Shown here: one piece after another, positions 1 to 7,682 of the stretch | Position numbering within the stretch: position 1 is the first letter of the stretch | Layout: every line of letters starts with the position of its first letter | Source of the DNA: an uncultured Candidatus Altimarinota bacterium | GTDB lineage: Bacteria; Patescibacteriota; Gracilibacteria; UBA4473 | Assembly (NCBI GenBank): GCA_938021445.1 | Contig: CALIGR010000128.1 | Span: forward strand, 1 to 7,682 | Length of the DNA stretch: 7,682 nt | Direction: 5' to 3' | Position numbers and translations under genes: made by a program | The notes under the pieces: model-generated | The model's input: only the letters and a program-made list of their open reading frames with translations | Database searches by the model: none | What the model was told of the DNA's origin: nothing

Positions 1-78
1 ATTGTATCACAAAAACACAAAAAAAACAAACCCTAAAAATCAGGAATACTAATCAGGTAAAATTAACACAGTTCATAA

Positions 79-107
79 TTGTATATATATATAATATGTG
101 ATATAAT
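79..107 (+). promoter_or_regulatory. Putative extended -10 promoter of the 906-aa gene
   Basis: A perfect TATAAT (102-107) is preceded by TGA (99-101), giving the extended -10 form TGnTATAAT. A weak -35-like TTGTAT lies at 79-84 with a 17-base spacer. Transcription would start near 113-115, leaving a leader of only about 8 bases before the ATG at 122. No Shine-Dalgarno sequence is present, so the mRNA would be almost leaderless. A second TATAAT at 90-95 lies in the same TA-rich run and could be an alternative. The bases upstream (1-78) are AT-rich and hold only a short direct repeat, aatcagg at 38-44 and 51-57. Confidence 0.5.
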
Positions 108-121
108 CGCCCGATTTACTC

Positions 122-2842
122 ATGAAATTTTTGTGTTTTGATTTTAAAAATTCAACCCCTCGCACGAGGTGGATTTTTCAAAATAGTGAGCCAGGCCCGA
201 GTGCCTATGAATCCGTTAGCCAGGAAATGGAAAGGCAGGCATACATCGATTCGGTTAAAGATGATATGCAGGGTTTAAAACTTCAGGTGATGCGTGCTCA
301 AGCAGAGGCTGGGTCAATTGGGAAGGGGGAAAACGCTCGAATTAATAAAGAAAAATTCAAAAGCCCTTTTAGAAAAAACACCATAAGTCAGAATGTAAGT
401 ATCTTGAAGAAGCTCGCTGAAGGGGAGGCTATCTTCGATGATCTGACTCAGAGCAAAGATGGTCAAGAATGGGGCACGGGCGAAGAGGCTGAATACCACA
501 ACCTTTTTGGTCACGAAAACAACGAAAGCCATGCTTTTGAAAATCAAAAAGAATTCGTTATCAACGCTATGCCAAATGACGCCATTGGGCGTTTTATGTT
601 TGAAGAACGGGATCTAGCTCTAGAGCTTTTCACCGATCAAAGTGGTGGTAGCTACAAAGTTGATTTCTATGGTCATGAAGGACTTGAAGCTCCAGGCAAA
701 GACTGGCTTCGCCGGGTGCTGCTACCTAAGGACTGTAATTATATCAAAATCATAAATAACGGAACAGAAGAGATTGCCAGTCTCTTCGTCGGGTTTAATA
801 AAAACGAAGGTAAGTATAAAGCCTCATTTCGAACCCTTGATGGAAAAATTCCTGAAGTTAAAACCGGTACAATAATTACTCCAGTGAACCGTTACGACGA
901 AGACACTCTTTTAGCTGAGCACCCAACACTCAAAGAACGAACCGCTAAGAAAGAAGACTTTGAAGCCTTCCAAGACCAAGAACGAAGCGAGCATGTCGCC
1001 TACATCCAAGATCAAGTGCTTGATGAGTCACTCGCTCATTTCGGGAGTGGGGAAATCGCAGATAATTTCATCAATCAGCTCACCGATGCCACTGGAGACA
1101 AAAACTCGACCTATACGAAGAAAACCGTATTTAACTTTGTGACTAATGCTCAGTTCAGCAAAATATCAGCCAAAAAAACGAGCATAAAAAGACTTATAGA
1201 TAACTATGACTTAAGCGATCCAGCACAAAAAACGGAATACCAATCTCAGCTAAACAAAGCGAACCAAGAGCTTAGAGAAATGCATTCACACGCAGTAGAC
1301 CGGCTCATTAGTCTCTACTCAAAAAATCTTATAAATGCCGTCCTGGCCATCGAAGAAAATACGGAGTTTACTGACTCCGAGAAAAGCGAAAAATTTGAAG
1401 CTTTAAAAAGTTTAGAAGACGAGATTTTTTCGGTTATGAATAATCGCATGACAACTCTCACATCGAGGACTGAAAAAGCACGAGACCAAAACTCAATTGA
1501 AATTAAAAACTTGATTAGCCATGTACGAAGTCTTGGGGAAACTTCATTTTCTGGCGAACTTGAGGCTCAGCTACTAGAAGCAATCGATAGCTTTGACCGT
1601 GGTGAAGGAGTGGGAGAAGATGAGCTTATTACGATGCTCGTAAGTTTTTCTGGAAAAGAGACGACTCGGGATCAATTTTTGAGACTTATAACCAAACGAA
1701 ATAATATAAACCGAAAACAAGCTGCCCTAGAAAGTGCGCTTAATACTCGACTCAATAAAGAAAAAGTCATCAGTCTCGCAATGAACCCTGAATTTCGGGC
1801 CACGATCAGAGAAAATCAACAACTTATTGGTGACGAACTCACTCAGGATCTATTACACCCTCCATTTATAAAAAACGAAGATGGAAGTCCAACTGATGAT
1901 CTCGATATAGTCCTCTACAAAAAACTCTTAGGTAAAGCAAGAGCGAAACTTCTTAGTAAAGTTAATCATCGCAATGAAGAAGTTGTTTATCCCGTACTTG
2001 AACACATTCAAGAAATACTAGGAAAAGTGGAAGCCGTAGAGGCAAAAATGAAGACTATGGACATTGCTGAAGATAGTATGGAGGCGATCCAAAACGTTGA
2101 AGAAGAACTTAACAGCGAAGATAGCGACCTTGCTAAACGTTTGAAAGCCGCCCATCAAAAACTTCAAGCAACCGGAGAAATCGATACGGATGTCTGGCAA
2201 GCACACAAAAAAGCCGTCGCAAGTGAAAACGCCAGTACTTTTACCTCTCAGCTGTCTTTCTCCCCAACTTTTGTAGATCTGACCTCTACGGAGCAAAAAA
2301 ATGTAGCCAATACCCTCTCAAGCCTTCCTGACGGGACCGTCTTAACCGGTATTGATCCAGATGGCAATCCCGTCATTCAGCTTGGCCCCAACGGAAGTCT
2401 CGCTAAAGTAGATCTTAATCGAACCATTCCTCAAATCATCGTGAAACCAGCAGGAGGTGTCGATGGAGAAAAAGTAGAAATGGATCTCACCAAAGAAAAC
2501 GCACCGGTAGCCGCGATCACAGCTGCAGTCATGAATGCTCGGGTCATTGATAACACGAGTACTCAAGTAGAAAAGTTTGAAGCAACAGGATTTGATTTTG
2601 GATATATAAAATTTGTAAAAAACATGCTCGGTGTAAATCCAAGATACCCTCAAACAAAAGAACTTGAGGGACTTCAGCAAATAGAACGGGAGCACCCTGG
2701 TGGCTTTTTAGGCTATATGGGAAATACACTTGGGGGCTATGACCAAAAAGGACAAATTGTCGCCGCTCGAGGGAGTGAAGTAAAAGATCGTTTTTGGGAT
2801 GATATGAGTGCCGCAGCCAGTGGTGTAATGCCTTCAAAATAG
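122..2842 (+). CDS. Large helical protein of unknown function (906 aa)
   Basis: I do not recognise this protein and assign no function. It has no signal peptide, no obvious membrane segment and only two cysteines that stand out (C5 and C205), so a cytoplasmic location is likely. The order appears to be: a polar, glutamate- and lysine-rich N-terminal part (about 1-150); a more beta-like section with alternating hydrophobics around residues 165-255; a long charged, mainly helical part (about 265-710), with coiled-coil-like heptads most evident near 402-470 and 620-706; then a beta-rich patch near 713-790 containing a Asp-Pro-Asp-Gly-Asn-Pro turn after residue 740; and a glycine-rich tail. The ATG at 122 is chosen because it follows a strong extended -10 with a very short leader. 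An internal Met36 (position 227) has AGGA directly before it but too close to act as a good ribosome site. It ends in TAG one base before the CIRCE operator of dnaJ. A scaffold or structural role is possible by composition only. Confidence 0.85.
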   Translation: MKFLCFDFKNSTPRTRWIFQNSEPGPSAYESVSQEMERQAYIDSVKDDMQGLKLQVMRAQAEAGSIGKGENARINKEKFKSPFRKNTISQNVSILKKLAEGEAIFDDLTQSKDGQEWGTGEEAEYHNLFGHENNESHAFENQKEFVINAMPNDAIGRFMFEERDLALELFTDQSGGSYKVDFYGHEGLEAPGKDWLRRVLLPKDCNYIKIINNGTEEIASLFVGFNKNEGKYKASFRTLDGKIPEVKTGTIITPVNRYDEDTLLAEHPTLKERTAKKEDFEAFQDQERSEHVAYIQDQVLDESLAHFGSGEIADNFINQLTDATGDKNSTYTKKTVFNFVTNAQFSKISAKKTSIKRLIDNYDLSDPAQKTEYQSQLNKANQELREMHSHAVDRLISLYSKNLINAVLAIEENTEFTDSEKSEKFEALKSLEDEIFSVMNNRMTTLTSRTEKARDQNSIEIKNLISHVRSLGETSFSGELEAQLLEAIDSFDRGEGVGEDELITMLVSFSGKETTRDQFLRLITKRNNINRKQAALESALNTRLNKEKVISLAMNPEFRATIRENQQLIGDELTQDLLHPPFIKNEDGSPTDDLDIVLYKKLLGKARAKLLSKVNHRNEEVVYPVLEHIQEILGKVEAVEAKMKTMDIAEDSMEAIQNVEEELNSEDSDLAKRLKAAHQKLQATGEIDTDVWQAHKKAVASENASTFTSQLSFSPTFVDLTSTEQKNVANTLSSLPDGTVLTGIDPDGNPVIQLGPNGSLAKVDLNRTIPQIIVKPAGGVDGEKVEMDLTKENAPVAAITAAVMNARVIDNTSTQVEKFEATGFDFGYIKFVKNMLGVNPRYPQTKELEGLQQIEREHPGGFLGYMGNTLGGYDQKGQIVAARGSEVKDRFWDDMSAAASGVMPSK
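2821..2829 (+). promoter_or_regulatory. Putative extended -10 promoter of dnaJ inside the upstream gene
   Basis: TGG followed by TGTAAT gives an extended -10 with five of six matches to TATAAT. No good -35 is seen 17 bases upstream. Transcription would start near 2836, so the CIRCE operator would begin about 8 bases into the transcript, the usual placement for HrcA-controlled promoters. The promoter lies within the last codons of the 906-residue gene. It is supported mainly by its position relative to the operator. Confidence 0.35.
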
Positions 2843-2843
2843 A

Positions 2844-2870
2844 CTAGCACTCACTTGACCCAAGTGCTAG
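2844..2870 (+). promoter_or_regulatory. CIRCE operator (HrcA binding site)
   Basis: The sequence is a 9-9-9 inverted repeat: left arm CTAGCACTC (2844-2852), a 9-base spacer, and right arm AAGTGCTAG (2862-2870). The CIRCE consensus is TTAGCACTC-N9-GAGTGCTAA, so the core AGCACT/AGTGCT and the exact spacing are kept. Only the outermost base of each arm and the innermost base of the right arm differ. CIRCE is bound by the repressor HrcA and controls groESL and the hrcA-grpE-dnaK-dnaJ genes in many bacteria. Its place directly before dnaJ fits that role. In RNA the arms form an 8-bp hairpin (2844-2851 with 2863-2870). No T-run follows, so it is not a Rho-independent terminator. Confidence 0.88.
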
Positions 2871-2874
2871 GAAG
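2869..2874 (+). promoter_or_regulatory. Shine-Dalgarno site supporting the TTG start of dnaJ
   Basis: AGGAAG lies 9 bases before the TTG at 2884, an ideal spacing, but 27 bases before the ATG at 2902, which has no site of its own. Its first two bases belong to the right arm of the CIRCE repeat, so the CIRCE hairpin in mRNA could partly limit ribosome access. Confidence 0.45.
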
Positions 2875-2883
2875 TCTAAAATC

Positions 2884-3978
2884 TTGCTGAATAATAAGAC
2901 TATGAATCCTTACGAAACTCTCGGTGTCTCCAAATCAGCCAGTAAAGACGAAATCAAGAAAGCTTTTCGAACCAAAGCCAAAAAACATCACCCCGATAAA
3001 GGCGGTGATGCGGAAGCATTTAAAAAAATAAACGAGGCTTATGAGACCTTAAGTGATGACCGCAAAAAAGCCCAATACGATCAGTTTGGGTCCATGGGCG
3101 GAAGTGCTGGTGGAGGCGCAGGAGGATTTGGTGGTTTTCAGGGAGGCAATGTGGATTTTGATTTTGGCGGTATGGGCGGCGCTGGTGGCTTTGAGGACGT
3201 CTTCTCCAGTTTTTTTGGCGGGGTGAATAACCGAACGCAACAACGAAATACTCCTCAGCGAGGATCCGATCTAGAAGTCGATGTGACGCTTGATTTTGAT
3301 GAAGCGGTAAAAGGGATAAGTAAAACATTCCCAGCAAGACGCTACGAATCTTGCCATAAATGTGATACTAAAGGGGGTGAAGGGCAAAAGACCTGTAGCA
3401 CCTGTAGTGGATCTGGGACTATGGCACAAAAATTTCAAACCCCATTCGGGGTCGTACAGCAGCAAACCACTTGTGGGACGTGTCATGGAACCGGTAAGAC
3501 CTTCGAAACGCTCTGCACGGGCTGTAAGGGAGACGGAAGAGTTGAAAACAAGAGCAACATAGAAGTGAAAATCCCAGCGGGTCTAGAGGACAACACGACG
3601 CTTCGAATGAGAGGAAAGGGCGACGCTGGAAAAAATGGCGCAGGATCTGGAGATCTCTATATACATATCCGAGTAACCCCATCTAAAACATTTAGAAGAT
3701 CTGGTTTAAATTTAGAGTCAGATCTAGAAGTTTCTATTTTTGACGCTATTTTGGGTACGGAAGTCGAGGTGAAAACTTTCTGGGGAAAGGAAACAATAAC
3801 CGTTCCTGAAAAAACAGAAGATGGAAGTATCATCAAGATAGTTAATCAAGGTATCAAACGTGACGGACAGTCTGGTGATCACTTGGTCAAAATAAAGCAT
3901 GTTATGCCAAGTAAGCTCTCCTCCAAAATGAGAGATCTTTTAGAAAAAGTTAAAAAGGAAACAAAGAGCTGGTTCTAA
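2884..3978 (+). CDS. dnaJ: Class I DnaJ (Hsp40) co-chaperone
   Basis: DnaJ delivers unfolded clients to DnaK (Hsp70) in the cytoplasm and stimulates its ATPase through the J domain. All class I parts are visible in the 364 residues: J domain (about 8-68) with the His-Pro-Asp motif at 36-38; a Gly/Phe-rich linker (about 70-113) with several Gly-Gly-Met and Gly-Gly-Phe units; a zinc-binding region with all eight cysteines (157/160, 171/174, 197/200, 211/214); and C-terminal substrate-binding domains to residue 364. Length is close to the family norm (E. coli 376). The first zinc motif is atypical: C160 is followed by Asp-Thr-Lys-Gly rather than the usual x-Gly-x-Gly, and the gap to C171 is 10 residues rather than 13 as in E. 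coli. The TTG start has a well-spaced AGGAAG; the ATG at 2902 (358 aa) is a credible alternative and gives the more usual short tail before the J domain. CIRCE upstream implies HrcA repression. dnaK and grpE are not adjacent on either side within the window. Confidence 0.97.
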   Translation: MLNNKTMNPYETLGVSKSASKDEIKKAFRTKAKKHHPDKGGDAEAFKKINEAYETLSDDRKKAQYDQFGSMGGSAGGGAGGFGGFQGGNVDFDFGGMGGAGGFEDVFSSFFGGVNNRTQQRNTPQRGSDLEVDVTLDFDEAVKGISKTFPARRYESCHKCDTKGGEGQKTCSTCSGSGTMAQKFQTPFGVVQQQTTCGTCHGTGKTFETLCTGCKGDGRVENKSNIEVKIPAGLEDNTTLRMRGKGDAGKNGAGSGDLYIHIRVTPSKTFRRSGLNLESDLEVSIFDAILGTEVEVKTFWGKETITVPEKTEDGSIIKIVNQGIKRDGQSGDHLVKIKHVMPSKLSSKMRDLLEKVKKETKSWF

Positions 3979-3998
3979 AATAACTTTTACATACAAAA

Positions 3999-4019
3999 AA
4001 AGACCCAGATAGGATCTTT
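3999..4019. terminator. Probable bidirectional terminator between dnaJ and the 47-aa gene
   Basis: AAAGACCC (3999-4006) and GGATCTTT (4012-4019) pair with one mismatch around a 5-base loop. On the - strand the stem is followed by a run of seven T residues (the A-run at 3995-4001), a good intrinsic terminator for the small gene. On the + strand it is followed by CTTAATTT, a weaker U-tract for dnaJ, whose stop lies about 20 bases upstream. This arrangement suits the convergent genes on either side. Confidence 0.6.
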
Positions 4020-4052
4020 CTTAATTTGAAATCTTAATTTAGTACTTATGAA

Positions 4053-4196
4053 CTAACAATTAAGTCCTTTTTCTTTGAGGGCTTCACGTCGATCTCGCGC
4101 TTTTGCTTTATTAAGACGAGTAGAAATCGTAGATTTAGCTCTACGTCGAGTGATATGATGGGCTCCGTGTCGTTTACAAGAACTTCGATTGGTCAT
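4053..4196 (-). CDS. Small, highly basic protein of unknown function (47 aa)
   Basis: The reading frame runs from ATG (4196) to TAG (4053). It contains nine Arg, six Lys and three His against only three acidic residues, so it is strongly positive and likely to bind RNA or DNA. It begins MTNRSSCKRHGAHH and has an Arg-Arg-Arg at 17-19; the rest (about 20-44) looks like one charged helix ending in a Leu-Lys-Glu-Lys-Gly stretch. Cys7 with His10, His13 and His14 could bind metal, but this is speculation. It does not match the small ribosomal proteins I know (bL34, bL32, bS21, Thx). Support for a real gene: its own promoter-like sequence, a downstream terminator, biased composition, and its place just after the 5S gene. 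No Shine-Dalgarno site is visible before the ATG. A ribosome-associated protein is the most natural inference. Confidence 0.65.
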   Translation of the reverse strand: MTNRSSCKRHGAHHITRRRAKSTISTRLNKAKARDRREALKEKGLNC

Positions 4197-4223
4197 GATA
4201 ATTTAATCTATTTTAGCTGGAAG

Positions 4224-4251
4224 AATGTATAGATACCAAGACATGAGTCAA
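4224..4251 (-). promoter_or_regulatory. Putative promoter of the 47-aa gene
   Basis: Read on the - strand, TTGACT (4251-4246) and TACATT (4229-4224) are separated by 16 bases. The -35 matches five of six consensus bases and the -10 matches four. Transcription would start near 4217, about 20 bases before the ATG at 4196. It lies between the 5S terminator and the gene, so the gene need not depend on rRNA transcription. Confidence 0.45.
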
Positions 4252-4267
4252 GGTAAATTTTAGTTAC

Positions 4268-4402
4268 AAAAAAAGGCTCCATGTTGACATCGACCTACTT
4301 TCCCAAGATAACTCTAAGTATCATCGGCGCTGAAGGACTTAACGGCTGTGTTCGAAATGGGAACAGGTGTACCCCCTTCGCTTCAGATGTCAACATGGAG
4401 CC
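4268..4402 (-). terminator. Extended 5S helix plus U-tract: likely processing stem and terminator of the rRNA unit
   Basis: The sequences at 4386-4402 and 4275-4291 are perfect reverse complements over 17 bases, extending 5S helix I by about 6 bp beyond the expected mature ends. On the - strand the closing arm is followed immediately by seven T residues (4274-4268). No separate terminator hairpin is found between this point and the promoter of the small gene. The extended helix would therefore serve both for 5S end processing and for stopping transcription. The terminator role is inferred. Confidence 0.55.
4281..4396 (-). rRNA. rrf: 5S ribosomal RNA
   Basis: The - strand carries the 5S landmarks in order: a 5' arm of helix I, a purine-rich GAAGGGGG stretch, the loop C segment CCCATTTCGAACACAG, the conserved GCGCCGATGATACTT, and the 3' element GGGAAAGTAGGTCGATG that returns to helix I. 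Ends were set by lining up with E. coli 5S; the result is about 116 nt (E. coli 120) and each end may be off by a few bases. 5S sits in the central protuberance of the large subunit and binds uL5, uL18 and, where present, bL25. It is 172 bases downstream of the inferred 23S 3' end, the usual bacterial order. Confidence 0.95.
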
Positions 4403-4567
4403 TTCTTTACAAGAAAGAAGACAGTGTAAAACGCAATATCACAAAATATTTTTTAAAGATGTCTGAATAATGATCTAAATTAATAGTAATTTCTTAGATT
4501 TGCTTGCAGCAAAGATAAGCAAGCAAGTTTTTCTACTAATAAAAGCAGAAGAAAAAACATAATGATA
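4403..4567 (-). other. 23S-5S internal spacer
   Basis: No gene or tRNA is seen in this spacer. It is AT-rich and carries the 3' arms of the long-range stem that closes the 23S precursor (segments at 4420-4434, 4457-4469, 4488-4507 and 4513-4523). It is unlikely to code for protein. Confidence 0.7.
4420..4523. repeat. 3' arm of the 23S precursor processing stem (interrupted inverted repeat)
   Basis: Four segments here are the reverse complement, in matching order, of segments on the far side of the 23S gene: 4420-4434 with 7586-7602 (two-base bulge), 4457-4469 with 7510-7522 (13 bp, perfect), 4488-4507 with 7479-7498 (20 bp, perfect), and 4513-4523 with 7462-7472 (11 bp, perfect). A closing 7-bp pair, 4569-4575 with 7438-7444, marks the mature ends. 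In other bacteria such stems are cut by RNase III or an equivalent to release pre-23S. Confidence 0.85.
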
Positions 4568-7446
<2,879 letters not shown>

Positions 7447-7461
7447 ACCATTACGCTTAGA

Positions 7462-7602
7462 CTTGCTTATCTATACACGCAAGCAAATCTAAGAAATTTA
7501 ATATTCATATATTCAGACATCTATTTCATTGAAATTTGTAGATATCTTTTTGTATTACATAGACCGGCTCTGGTCTATTAATACAGCGTTTTACAGTCTG
7601 TC
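7462..7602. repeat. 5' arm of the 23S precursor processing stem (interrupted inverted repeat)
   Basis: This carries the partners of the segments downstream of 23S: 7462-7472, 7479-7498, 7510-7522 and 7586-7602. The order and rough spacing agree on both sides, so one long stem with internal loops is expected in the precursor. The 5' arm is longer because it holds an additional local hairpin (7552-7584) with no counterpart on the 3' side. Confidence 0.85.
7552..7584 (-). other. 13-bp hairpin in the 23S leader
   Basis: GTATTA and ATAGACC (7552-7557, 7559-7565) pair with GGTCTAT and TAATAC (7572-7578, 7579-7584), with one bulged base at 7558 and a six-base loop. It would project as a side branch from the processing stem. 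No long T-run follows on the - strand, so an intrinsic terminator is unlikely. It may be a nuclease entry site; its role is unknown. Confidence 0.6.
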
Positions 7603-7647
7603 AAAGATCTAGCTGATTTGGTGATTACCGAAACAGCTGAGCGATCT
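7599..7647 (-). promoter_or_regulatory. boxB-boxA-like antitermination region in the 23S leader
   Basis: On the - strand a strong interrupted hairpin (7647-7605; outer AGATC/GATCT, then AGCTG/CAGCT, TTT/AAA and GGT/ACC around an AATC loop) overlaps GATCTTTGACA (7609-7599). The latter resembles boxA of rRNA operons (TGCTCTTTAACA), the NusB-S10 binding signal. Hairpin then boxA is the order in rRNA leaders and 16S-23S spacers. The TTGACA here could instead be a -35 hexamer, as the -10 options downstream are poor (TATTAA at 15 bases). Confidence 0.45.
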
Positions 7648-7671
7648 TAGACACGAACCATCTTCCGTCAA
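7644..7671 (-). promoter_or_regulatory. Candidate promoter upstream of 23S
   Basis: Read on the - strand, TTGACG (7671-7666) and TAAGAT (7649-7644) have a 16-base spacer, with five and four matches to consensus. If real, it could drive 23S-5S separately from 16S, which is not in the window. The -10 overlaps the outer arm of the boxB-like hairpin. It may equally be a chance match inside a 16S-23S spacer. Confidence 0.3.
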
Positions 7672-7682
7672 GGTTAATTTGA

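Noticed and set aside
1..78. Short aatcagg direct repeat and A-rich tract as a possible attachment or CRISPR-like element
   Set aside because: Only two 7-base copies exist with no further array or mobile gene nearby; ordinary AT-rich intergenic sequence is sufficient.
314..2837. Frames on the - strand and in other frames within the 906-residue gene
   Set aside because: They are shadows of a long, strongly coding frame; their products are low-complexity or phenylalanine/leucine-rich chance translations.
2842..2876. Intrinsic terminator after the 906-residue gene
   Set aside because: The hairpin lacks a T-run and its arms match the CIRCE operator with exact 9-9-9 spacing, which explains it better.
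3020..3682. Overlapping frames opposite or within dnaJ
   Set aside because: dnaJ is certain in its own frame and the overlapping products show no independent signals.
122..3978. Alternative genetic code with UGA as glycine
   Set aside because: The two long frames contain no in-frame UGA across about 1,270 codons and use GGN for glycine.
7447..7682. tRNA gene in the 23S leader; a GGTTCG motif near 7655 looked like a T-loop
   Set aside because: No acceptor stem, anticodon arm or complete T-arm could be built around it.

Overview
The window is bacterial chromosomal DNA of moderate to low GC. Two genes on the + strand (positions 122-3978) run toward an rRNA block on the - strand (about 4275-7682). 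The DnaJ sequence, a near-consensus CIRCE operator and a bacterial-type 23S/5S pair place it in Bacteria. The phylum cannot be read directly. Weak or absent Shine-Dalgarno sites at most starts and a large gene I cannot assign would suit a poorly sampled lineage such as a Patescibacteria/CPR member, but this is only a guess. The 906-codon gene has no in-frame UGA and uses normal glycine codons, so the UGA=Gly code of Gracilibacteria/Absconditabacteria is not in use here.

Layout. Positions 1-121 are an AT-rich leader with an extended -10 promoter only about 14 bases before the first start codon. Positions 122-2842 encode a 906-residue, mostly helical cytoplasmic-looking protein of unknown function. 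Its stop codon is followed at once by a CIRCE operator (2844-2870), and then by a class I DnaJ co-chaperone gene (2884-3978). A short hairpin (3999-4019) with an A-run on one side and a T-rich side on the other probably terminates transcription from both directions. On the - strand, 4053-4196 encodes a 47-residue, strongly basic protein with its own promoter. It lies just downstream of the rRNA block.

The rRNA block is read on the - strand: a 23S leader (7682 to about 7447), 23S rRNA (about 7446-4568), a spacer (4567-4403), then 5S rRNA. No 16S sequence and no tRNA lie in the window, so linkage to 16S cannot be judged. The 23S flanks hold several matching inverted segments that would fold into one long interrupted processing stem. 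The 5S helix is extended to 17 perfect base pairs and is followed directly by seven U residues, so processing stem and terminator seem to be merged.

How the parts relate: dnaJ is probably under HrcA/CIRCE heat-shock repression while separated from hrcA-grpE-dnaK, at least within this window. The large upstream gene may be partly co-transcribed with dnaJ, because no true terminator separates them. I found no CRISPR array, insertion sequence, prophage gene or recognisable defence system. The best candidates for novelty are the orphan 906-residue protein, the 47-residue basic protein, the CIRCE/Shine-Dalgarno arrangement and the unusual rRNA processing architecture.
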